DNA of 22,995 nucleotides. It comes from Saccoglossus kowalevskii. Lineage: Eukaryota > Hemichordata > Enteropneusta > Harrimaniidae. The translations under genes were made by a program, and so were the position numbers. The stretch lies in contig NW_003138327.1 of the NCBI RefSeq assembly GCF_000003605.2, forward strand, positions 107,554 to 130,548, written 5' to 3'. Positions 9,781 to 19,321 of this stretch are shown here, piece after piece. Within the stretch, counting starts at the first letter, position 1; each line of letters starts with the position of its first letter. The notes beneath the pieces were generated by a model. It searched no databases. It was given only the letters and a program-made list of their open reading frames with translations, and had not been told where the DNA came from.

Positions 9781-11451
9781 AAATCATTCTAAAAATGAAT
9801 GTTTCCATGGCAACCAGGTATGCATTTCTACATAAATCAAATTGTTGACTTCAGTTTCGAAATGTGGGAAATCTTTTTTTTTTCAGTCCACATTTCATGA
9901 AAAATAAAATCTGTGTACCAAAAGAACAAAAGAAATGGTGACCTTGTTTTGTGCAAAAATTGAATTTAACTTTGTAAATTTATAAAATCCTGTACACAGG
10001 ATTATAGGCTGTCGCGCTGTCACATAATTTGTTTAGATTTTTGCAAACTAGCAAGCGAATTGTACGCTGATAAATGTACATGTAATTTACTGATGCCAAT
10101 GCTTAGTGACTTGTTGATGATATGAACAAGAACACATACATGTTTAATCAATAACAGGGAACAACATCATTATTTTATTTTTGGGTGCAAACAATCGGTT
10201 CTTGCCAACCATGGTTACTATGCATGTGCAGCATGTGTAAAAACAAGCTGAGTGCGACAGATTATACAGAACACATAGACAATGTATTAAACACTATGCA
10301 AAGAAAGTAGAGTAATTAAGTCTAATTAATCAATTACCAAGCAGACATGACAGAATATAACAATTAATAGCGAAAATTAAAACAATTATATTACAGGTAA
10401 ATCAGCTAGTTAGCTCATTATTATTAAAAATAAAAAACAATGAATCAACAAATAATAATAAAAAACAAGCACTTTTGTGTCAAAGGTCAAATGATGAGGT
10501 AACATGCACAATTTTTTATAAAAACAAAAGATTAAATCGATGTTGGTTTTAAAATAAATTCAATATATTCCATTTTGGCATTCATAGACAAATATATAAT
10601 ATAATAAGTACATATGCTATGCAATATAATACAATATAACCACAACACAACAGGTTGTATACAATGTACAATGTACATGATCATATGCAGATCAGATGCA
10701 TACAGTCATAATACTGTCAAATACTGGCTATTTTAAAATAGAATGAATAATTTTTTGGTTCTCATACAGCCATACAGAAAACACCTAACCAGTATATTCA
10801 AACCATTTCTATCTAAATATTAATTAATCCCAAAAAAATACATTTCTATAAAAATGAATATAAATAGAAAATTAATATCCCCTAAAGTAAAATATAGAAA
10901 TAAAGTATTCAGATAAATTTAAAATTAAACGGAATTGTCCTGAAATTCACCACACCCACAGCACTGCCAAAATGGTTTGATATTGACAGGAGTTATGACA
11001 GGGAATATATGGATTAATGTGGTTAAAACTCAGGACGATTTGAACAGCAGAATAACAATAACATTGATTTTGAAATTAGTGAAATTCAACTTACAGACAA
11101 GAACAATGAAAACACGGCATGGTTTTATACCCACAGTAAGCAGCTGTATGCCAATACCAACTATGATGTCATGGTATAATATGCAAATTATCGCAATATG
11201 CTGGCTGATGTGGTTATTCCTTTTGTTATCACGTTCACACACACCACACATACAAAATGTAGTACTATATTGTTATTCATAAATTGCCACATTGACAGTG
11301 AGTTTCTACTGACTATTTAAACATAAAATGTATTTATATTATATATTTCTTTATTTATGTATTTATTTATATTAAAAAACAATTTTATACGAGGTAATAT
11401 GCATGTATGTATTAAATGTCTAAACAAATACTGTTTATTAAACATTACTGA

Positions 11452-11467
11452 CCACTAGAGGGCGCTA
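11452..11467 (+). promoter_or_regulatory. Perfect match to the CTCF consensus
   Basis: CCACTAGAGGGCGCTA matches every position of the established metazoan CTCF core CCASYAGRKGGCRSYA. It is in the long first coding intron, about 530 bp from the 35-bp minisatellite. At this base composition well under 0.01 such matches are expected by chance in the window. Occupancy is inference; short repeats carrying this motif are also known in animals. Confidence 0.45.
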
Positions 11468-11747
11468 CAACACAAGATCATCTACCGGGGTACTACCTTT
11501 TATGTATTATTATAAATTGTGATTAACTTTGAGCCATTTAACTTTAATATGGATTAATGTCATTTTTTATTTTAAATGTATATTATATATTTACTTTAAC
11601 CAAAATTAAAAGAAAACAAAGTATGAGATAATAATTATCTCAAAATTATTACAGTTGTTACACTGCTAATTTGTGGGTAGCCTGGCTACAGTTGGGAAGA
11701 TTAAATTATTCCTGTTTCAAGTGAATTAATATTTCTGTGAAAAACTG

Positions 11748-11778
11748 CCACTCACCATGAAATACTTGCGGTGAGTGG
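11748..11778. repeat. Short perfect inverted repeat CCACTCACC / GGTGAGTGG
   Basis: Two 9-base arms (11748-11756 and 11770-11778) are exactly complementary around a 13-base loop. The GC-rich stem stands out from an AT-rich surrounding. Role unknown. Confidence 0.5.
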
Positions 11779-12000
11779 GCCTATCGCGGTATGTGGAGAA
11801 ACTATTTTTTTTAACTGAAAATTTCACCAATGTTTTAAAAAAAATCGTTCAAACTGGAGTCATTCTAATTTGTGAGTTACTATCCTCTAATTTACATACA
11901 CATTATTATTAATTATTTTATTAGTTGATAAAGTTATTATTCCAAAAAATTGTGGAAAGGTGTCACAGTTAGATACAAACCACAGGTGTGTTTGTTGATC

Positions 12001-12930
12001 AAGCAGAACAAATTTGAATTGCCTAATTAGACATGAAGCAGAACAAAGTTGAATTGTCTAATTAGACATTAAGCAGAACAAATTTTAATTGTCTAATTAG
12101 ACATCAAGCAGAACAAATTTGAATTGTCTAATTAGACATCAAGCAGAACAAATTTGAATTGTCTAATTAGACATCAAAGCAGAACAAAGTTGAATTGTCT
12201 AATTAGACATCAAGCAGAACAAAGTTGAATTGTCTAATTAGACATCAAGCAGAACAAATTTGAATTGTCTAATTAGACATCAAGCAGAACAAAGTTGAAT
12301 TGTCTAATTAGACATCAAGCAGAACAAATTTGAATTGTCTAATTAGACATCAAGCAGAACAAATTTGAATTGTCTAATTAGACATCAAGCAGAACAAATT
12401 TGAATTGTATAATTAGACATCAAGCAGAACAAAGTTGAATTGTCTAATTAGACATCAAGCAGAACAAATTTGAATTGTCTAATTAGACATCAAGCAGAAC
12501 AAATTTGTATTGTCTAATTAGACATCAAGCAGAACAAATTTGAATTGTCTAATTAGACATGAAGCAGAACAAATTTGAATTTTCTAATTAGACATCAAGC
12601 AGAACAAATTTGAATTGTCTAATTAGACATCAAGCAGAACAAATTTGAATTGTCTAATTAGACATCAAGCAGAACAAATTTGAATTGTCTAATTAGACAT
12701 CAAGCAGAACAAAGTTGAATTGTCTAATAAGACATCAGGCAGAACAAATTTGAATTGTCTAACTAGACATCAAGCAGAACAAATTTGAATTGTCTAATTA
12801 AACATCAAGCAGAACAAAGTTTAATTGTCTAATTAGACATCAAGCAGAACAAAGTTGAATTGTCTAATTAGACATCAAGCAGAACAAATTTGAATTGTCT
12901 AATTAGACATCAAAGCAGAACAAAGTTATT
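12001..12930. repeat. 35-bp minisatellite, 26 full units plus one partial
   Basis: The unit is AAGCAGAACAAATTTGAATT followed by GTCTAATTAGACATC. I count 26 full units from 12001 and a truncated one from about 12912. Period is 35 apart from an extra A at about 12176 and another near 12912. A T/G variant (AAATTTG or AAAGTTG) is mixed along the array; other units carry private changes (GTAT for GTCT at unit 12, AATAAG at unit 21, AACTAG at unit 22). Each unit contains the perfect 14-bp palindrome TGTCTAATTAGACA and, in the T variant, CAAATTTG. It is non-coding. Confidence 0.95.
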
Positions 12931-13127
12931 ATTTATGTGAAGTAATGATACTTTGATATGTAGTTTAGATTATTCGCTTTCCTCTAGAATTTCTATACAC
13001 ACTGTAGTTATTGAGTTTCTAGATTTTTTCACTGCTAACAGACAAATGACTCGTTATTTAACCATTTTGTCAATAACCTACATGTACAGATTAAGTTGAT
13101 AGGCTTTTCAATCGACCTATCATTTCT

Positions 13128-13144
13128 AGGTCATAGTGAGGTCA
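13128..13144 (+). promoter_or_regulatory. Perfect DR5 nuclear-receptor element (RAR/RXR type)
   Basis: AGGTCA-TAGTG-AGGTCA: two consensus half-sites in direct repeat with a 5-base spacer, the classical retinoic acid response element. About 20 bases downstream the minus strand reads AACATGGCGG, a YY1-like sequence. It lies in the first coding intron of the CCSER homologue. By composition well under 0.01 perfect DR5 sites are expected in the window. Function is inference. Confidence 0.45.
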
Positions 13145-14884
13145 CGAGAAACAAAGCAACGTGTGGACCGCCATGTTTTTCTACGAATGTATTTTCAAGT
13201 TGAGTGTTTCCTGTTCTACCATATTGAATAAAGATGTCAGTTGTTTTAAAGAACTGAAACTTTCTGTCTATGTTATTGTACGTTCTGGGGAATACATGTA
13301 TTGCAGTATAGAGTGGCTTTACCCATGTCAAAAATGTTTATCATCTTTGCACATCAGAAATCGTGTGTACACATTTATATGCTGATTTTTAGTTTATGAT
13401 TTAGTTTATGATAAACTTGTAATATGATAATACCCTAATTCTATTTCACATATGCAAATCATTGGGTTAATTCACCAAAATAGGGTTTACAAGTAATACA
13501 GTAGAAATTTTAAATGAAAACAAGACGAATATATATTGCTATTTCTATAGCTTTCTATTACAGGCCTTTGTAAAGTGCCGTGGACAGACTCATGGACGTG
13601 TGCTTATTGAAATTCAGGAAGGTAACTGTCTGTCCATTAAAGTGTGAAGACAGTGTAGAAGTAAATACAGGAAACCTGCTTATACACAGATAACAGATAC
13701 ATTATTTAATGTCAAAGATGTGATTGAGAGTTATTTACAAGAGATTTCTACTTTTTTTTCACTGCCCTCGATTCTAACTAAGTTTTCAAGGAAAACATGT
13801 AATTGTTATAAAATTGACATGCAATCATTACTATGATATTCACAAAAAGTCAAAAAATTGACAGGTTTTCCATCTTGTAACAGTGAAACATGCAGGCTAA
13901 CCTCATATGTGTTACCTGTATGCTAATTAGAGATATTAACGATCACCTTATTTCTAGGTTGACTTCATTATACAGTCAGAATGGGGCTTTATGTATTTTG
14001 TTAATTTACATGTAATGCTGGAAACAGGTTGATTTAAAGTATTACAATTTTTTACATCTTGCCCTCATAAAATATTTAACAAAAACACAAAGTATACCTC
14101 AAAATGTCCATACTGATATGTGCAACAAGAAATCCACCACCATATGCTAGCAGACTCTAACTGGATTGAGATGTCTACGTCACTATCTCGTCATGGACTT
14201 TGATTTCGCTGGGTCAATGCAATTATCAGTTTTGGAATCAAACACATTAAAGTGTTTATTTTATTTTTTTCACATTTTATTTATATTCTGTCAATTTGAT
14301 ACAGTATTACCAATACATATACATATATGAGGGTATGCTTTAGGACATTTCTCAAAAGTCCATGTGAATCAGTATCTTAAAAATCAGTGCGACAAATTAC
14401 ACAATTTGTCTGCGGTCTACAGTAGACGGTAATTCCTCTATAGGAAGAGCATACTGTACTTGTTTTATTTAAAGCACATCTCTAAAAAATGGAAATGTAG
14501 CAGCATTAAATATTTGTTCTGGCCATACTAAAACCCCCAAAATATATATTTGCTCTTTCATCCCAGGAAAAATTGATGTGGTTTTAATTTTAATTTTTTT
14601 GATTGAAATTTGCATACATGCATACATACATGCAAAGATTTGGACTGAAACAGAAAACAAACATTTCTCCATTCTACCATAGGTGGCGCACTTCACTGTT
14701 ATGCAAAATTGAAAAAAAAATGTGTGAGGCACAGGTTTAGTGCACGATAAACAAGAAACAAAACCTATTTGTGGGCCTTATAACAATGAATCTAATTTTA
14801 CAAAATAATTTAAACAAGCAGCCTATCGGCTGAAATAGCTCCGCTGTTAGCAATGCACATTTCAATTAAAGAACTGAAGACATC

Positions 14885-15720
14885 ATTAGAAAATGAACAA
14901 TATGTATAGTATCAAAGCAATCGGACTTACAATTTTTAACAAGAAGTCGAAAATATCATTTTCTACCAAAAATGCCAAAAATATTCACCAAAATTAGAGA
15001 ATTTAAGATATCATCAGTCACGAAATGAACAAATCTGAGAAAGGTCCACATTTAGTACCTATATATGTAATATCAAAGCAATTGGACTTGCGGTTTTCAA
15101 CAAGAAGTCGAAAATATCACTTTTTACCAAAAATGACAAAAATATTCACCAAAATTAAAGAATCGAAGATATCATCACGAAATGAACAAATCTGCGAAAA
15201 GTCTACATGTAGTATCAATATACGTAATATCAAAGCAATTGAACTATTGGTTTTTAACAAAAAGTCGAAACTATCATTTTTTACCAAAAATGACAAAAAT
15301 ATTCACCAAAATTAGAGAATTGAAGACATCATCACAAAATGAACAAATCTGAGAGAGGTCCACATGTAGTACCTATATATGTAATATCAAAGCAATTGGA
15401 CTTGCGGTTTTTAACAAGAAGTCGAAAATATCATTTTTTACCAAAAATGACAAAAATATTCACCAAAATTAGAAAATTAAAGATATCATCACGAAATGAA
15501 CAAACCTGAGAGAGGTCCACATGTAGTACCAATATATATAATATCAAAGCAATTGGACTTGCGGTTTTCAACAAGAAGTCGAAAATATCACTTTTTACCA
15601 AAAATGACAAAAATATTCATCAAAATTAGAGAATTTAAGTTATCATCATGAAATAAACAAATCTAAGAGAGGTCTATCCAAGGTACATATTCACCAAGTA
15701 TCAAAGCATTCAGGCTTGTA
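14885..15720. repeat. 157-bp tandem repeat, five copies plus a partial
   Basis: The anchor ATCAAAGCA occurs at 14911, 15072, 15229, 15386, 15543 and 15700, spaced 161, 157, 157, 157 and 157. Each unit carries TTTTCAACAAGAAGTCGAAA-type and CCAAAAATGACAAAAATATT-type stretches, then a GAACAAATCTGAG-type junction. The period is not a multiple of three, so the open frames that cross it are not a repeated protein. Confidence 0.9.
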
Positions 15721-15737
15721 GTTTTCAAGAAGAAGTC

Positions 15738-15967
15738 GAAAAAGTAAACATTGACACGGACGACGGACGACGTACGACGACGACGACGACGACGGACGAC
15801 ACCGGACAATGACAGACAATCACTCATATGATAAGCTCCGCTCGACAAAGTCGACAGCGGAGCTAAAAAGTAAAACATTGACACAAACGCCGGACGACAG
15901 ACGATGGACGACGACGGATAATTACTCATATGATAAGCTCCGCTCGACAAAGTCGACAGTGGAGCTA
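15738..15967. repeat. Duplicated CGA-rich block ending in a 31-bp hairpin
   Basis: Two tandem copies (about 15738-15865 and 15866-15967) start AAAAAGTAAA(A)CATTGACAC, run through GGACGA-rich simple sequence (pure CGA repeats at about 15773-15794) and end ACTCATATGATAAGCTCCGC then TCGACAAAGTCGACAG. The 31-bp termini 15834-15864 and 15936-15966 fold as AGCTCCGCT-CGAC / GTCG-AC-AGCGGAGCT with an AAA loop; the second copy has one changed base. Confidence 0.8.
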
Positions 15968-18847
15968 AAAAACTGTATGTCCCATGTAGTGAGGATTATG
16001 TCACAACTACCGGGTATATTCCAATATAACAAATTTACTACTATGCTAAAGTTATTGATGAAACAGAAGATATTAGAGAAGTGACATCACGATCAAAATA
16101 ACTCTGCCGTCTTTGTAGCTATCTTAAAATAAAGTTGATTATGTTTTGTACAATGACATCCATGTCCACCCTTTCATCTTCAATGACAGTGAAGCTAGAA
16201 AAATCAATTACCATTATAATATTTTTACTTTTTACCAAATTTTTAGTGAAAATGAAATGCTGTTAAACCATTTATTATTTATTTATTTAGACTTAAAGTA
16301 AAACTCCTCAAATTTATTTTATAATCCAACATTGTAGTAAGTCATCACTAAAATTATGCACATCTGATTTAGTGTGACTTAGATCTGCTTTTAGGTTTAA
16401 CATTTCAAAAGTTTGCCAGAAAACAAAAACAATTAAATATTTTGTTAATTTGTTTGAAAATAGAAAATATTGTATTTCCTCTATTAAAAGCACATCTCCA
16501 ATAGACACACATACATGTATAAACCAAAAATTACATTTGTTATACATGTATCTTGAATCATTTAAATATTACTTATTTCAGCCATAAATAAACCTCTGTA
16601 ATTTATGCATAGACAAACTACTAGTACATGTATATGTGGTAAGAATTCCCAGTCACCGAAGGATGCGTATTCATAACCTACCTAGCAACTGACAAGGGTA
16701 GGACAAAAATATAAAAAGTCAAATAACAATAAACAGGCAACCCTGGAAGAAGTCAGCAGCATACATTGTATTTGTTTTTAAAAGATAGCACAAAACATGT
16801 ACAAAAGGGGCCAGCTGGAATAACTCAATAGGGCAGCTGAGAAACGTGGATTACCAGTTGAAACAAATTCAGACGAAAAATATTCAGAGGCTGACACAAG
16901 TTGGTTGAAAGATGATAAGGCACTTTTATTCGAGGGGATTTTTTACGCTGCGAGTTGAAGACATTGATGAGCGGTGTATTGTGACTGTGCGCATTTAGAA
17001 CATTCAAAATCTGTCCTACCTGCCGGTGTTGACTTCGGGTCACGCGATATCCCAAACGCTATCAATTTGGGAATGGTCAAAAGAGCTATAATATCACTTA
17101 TGACTTGTGTTAAGTTACATACATGTAGGAATACTACTGGTACTTGGATTTGAGATGAATTCTGATAGTGAACTAAATTACTAATTACTAGGAAATTACT
17201 TTGTGTTACAAGTACTGATACATGTATTTAATTATTTATTTTTATACATTGAAAGTTCTTACATGTAGTCCCTCCCTGACAGTTTGCTCCAGACAGGTCC
17301 TTTAAACATCCATAAAATCACAAGAGCACAGATATAATTGCCACAGATTTTTACGATATCAAACACCTACTTAAAACATTTACATGTACATAACAGAATA
17401 CCAAAAATTTTTCAAACTGTTATTGATTTGGAGTCAAAAAGAATCCTTAAACTCACAGTTGAGAGGAGAACAAAAATAACTTGTGACTAGAATACCAGCA
17501 GATTCAACCAGAGGTAAAAATATCCAAATTTAAAAATGGGAATTTCAGTAAAACATTATCTATGCTATTATTTCAAAAAAATTCATCAAATTTATTATTT
17601 ATCATACTGATAACAGAATAAGTTAAATAAAAAAAACAGCCTAAAGACTGATTAAGCGTGATTTGAATCACCAGAAACAATTTTCAGTACATTCTAAAAT
17701 ATACGCTAAAAAATTCACTCCATTTTGTACACTGCATGATGGGAAAAGGAAGACAGACTATATATTACATAGAGCCCAGCTTACAGTATTATTACAGCAG
17801 ACAAGCATTAAACCCTCCCTGCTGTCTTCTACCCAGACATATTCCTGCATGGTATCATACAAGTCAATAAGATTACCATTAGAAAATTTAACCGACTTCT
17901 TAGATTCAGAGTTTAGATTTTTTTTTATTCTGTGCTGCACATACACATATGCTAAATATGCTAAAACCCAGTAAATTTCAAATATACATTAGTAACCATA
18001 AAATGTATTTTTTCTTCACAAAAAAACAATGCAGGGATTTTTTTACACAAGGGAACAGGCGTGCAGCGCCCTCATGCCATGGCCATGCGCCCTTTACACT
18101 GGGGAGCAGATGCTCTGGCAACCATGAAATTCTGATTGACCAAGGATCACATGTGGCCACAGTCCTTAAACGTGACCTGTCTGATAGTAATTTTGGCCCC
18201 AAGGAAGCCATAGAATGCTCCAATTTAACTTAGAATTATCAAAAACTCAAAAACTAGGGAGAACCCTATTTTCCCCACTTGGTGGTGCTGCTGAACTGCA
18301 GTGCTCCCTCTTGCATTTTTTTTTCTAAAAAAAAAACCTGCAGTGAATTTTAAATACCAAACTCATTGTGAATATTTTTTTAAATTGTATAATAAAAATA
18401 CAAGGCTAATGAGATTAATATTATAGTTTTTACTGTAAAACAGGATCTAATCATTCAGAGCCATATGACATGAGCATGATCAATAGATCATGATTAAAGA
18501 GCGGTGGTCGTCGCACAGCGCGTGTTTGAATTTCATGTAAATAAACAATGTGTTTTACACTCGTTGTATACGTCGTTATAAGTCTCATATCGAACAGGAC
18601 TCGGAATGCGACTGCCGCCCTTTAAGGCTATTGCCTCATAAACGAATTGATCTAAAGATCATCATCCAGCTTATGCAACACATCATATGCAAACACTGAA
18701 CACAGGTTCAATCCCAACTGAGTGACTTAATGGTGGCTTAAACATGCAAATTAGGTAATTAATATGCACAGTCTCAAACCTAAAATAATCAGGTCTATAT
18801 CAGAAAGCATATAAGCACCAAATTTCAGTGAAATCTAGGACATGTAC

Positions 18848-19016
18848 TGTAAAATCTGTATTAGAAACTGCATCCCTATTAGAAATCGCACTTATTCAAT
18901 TGAGAACCAAAAATTCATCATTTCTCATCTGTGTAGGTGCTCTAATAGAAGCCGCATCCTATCTGTTGCATTGCACCATTTTAATAGAAGTTGCAGCTTC
19001 TAATACAGATTTTACA
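18848..19016. repeat. Small foldback (MITE-like) element with 19-bp perfect inverted ends
   Basis: TGTAAAATCTGTATTAGAA (18848-18866) and its exact complement (18998-19016) bound a 169-bp interval; pairing continues with one mismatch into CTGCA. Inside are further TATTAGAA/AATAGAAG..GCA motifs. Related fragments (CTCTATTAGAAGCGCAT-like) occur near 2490-2560, 7266, 14430-14490 and 16478-16505, so this is one member of a dispersed family. Confidence 0.75.
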
Positions 19017-19129
19017 TTACTTAATAGCATTTGCTAATTTATGCAAATTAGGCAATTAACATGCAGATATTTAACCCTAACCTTTTGTGGGCCAAAGTCA
19101 TCTTCAGGCAACATTCACAAAATAGTTTA

Positions 19130-19240
19130 TACAATGTAGTCTGCTCTTTTTCACATGAAATAGTGAAAATTTTTTGACCTAAAACTAGAAGCAATGTCAC
19201 ATTTTTAAGATTGAATTCAGTGAAAATGACAAAAATTTTA
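19130..19240 (-). repeat. Dispersed repeat, copy A
   Basis: On the minus strand this carries TTTTCACTGAATTCAATCTT, then TTCTAGTTTTAGG, ATTTCATGTG and AGAGCAGACT. The same order of blocks occurs on the plus strand at 21555-21665. The shared order over about 110 bases shows common descent of two copies in opposite orientation, flanking the first coding exon. Confidence 0.7.
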
Positions 19241-19321
19241 ATCAATTTACACAAATTTAAGCAGAACAAAAAATTGACACTCAAATGCATGAAAATAAAA
19301 AATAATTAACAGAAAACAAAC

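Larger units (their letters stand above)
14836..15967. mobile_element. Possible nonautonomous element with 12-bp terminal inverted repeats enclosing a 157-bp satellite
   Basis: TAGCTCCGCTGT at 14836-14847 recurs as its complement, exactly at 15854-15865 (ACAGCGGAGCTA) and with one change at 15956-15967. Between them lies a tandem array and then a CGA-rich tail with two small hairpins. No transposase reading frame is present. The layout (inverted termini, internal tandem repeats, hairpin at one end) fits a miniature or Helentron-like nonautonomous element, but target-site duplications are not clear to me. Confidence 0.45.
7597..19321 (-). other. First coding intron of the CCSER homologue (11,725 bp)
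   Basis: GT-AG intron, phase 2, from donor AAAG|GTTTGT to acceptor CACATTTCAG. It contains no supportable gene. It holds most of the structured DNA of the window: the hairpin at 9039, a CpG-raised patch at 9490-9780, a CTCF-type site at 11452, the 35-bp minisatellite, a DR5 element, the 157-bp satellite element, the 18848 foldback and a dispersed repeat copy at 19130. The stretches 7600-9000, 9800-11440, 13700-14830 and 16000-18000 show AT-rich unique-looking sequence with scattered TACATGTA palindromes and little else. Confidence 0.85.

Noticed and set aside
10977-11282. 101-codon plus-strand open frame
   Set aside because: No recognisable motif, no codon-like composition and no splice context; intronic chance frame.
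12001-12930. CRISPR-like look of the 35-bp array
   Set aside because: The units are contiguous with no unique spacers, and the host is clearly an intron-bearing animal; it is a minisatellite.
14684-14698. Second CTCF-like core AGGTGGCGC
   Set aside because: Only the right half of the consensus matches; the left half has several mismatches.
15025-15315. 96-codon open frame across the 157-bp satellite
   Set aside because: The repeat period is not a multiple of three, so successive units are read in different frames; the frame is open only because the sequence is poor in stops there.
17663-17974. 103-codon plus-strand open frame and the 62-codon minus-strand frame overlapping it
   Set aside because: Both sit in AT-rich intron, lack good splice sites or family resemblance, and look like chance frames; the plus frame does not begin with ATG.
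17949-18233. 94-codon plus-strand open frame in a GC-richer patch, with an 81-codon minus shadow
   Set aside because: Higher GC alone explains the open frames; no family recognised and no start or splice support.
18703-18714. GGTTCAATCC as part of a tRNA or tRNA-derived SINE
   Set aside because: The A box and acceptor stem are missing; a single 10-base match is not enough.
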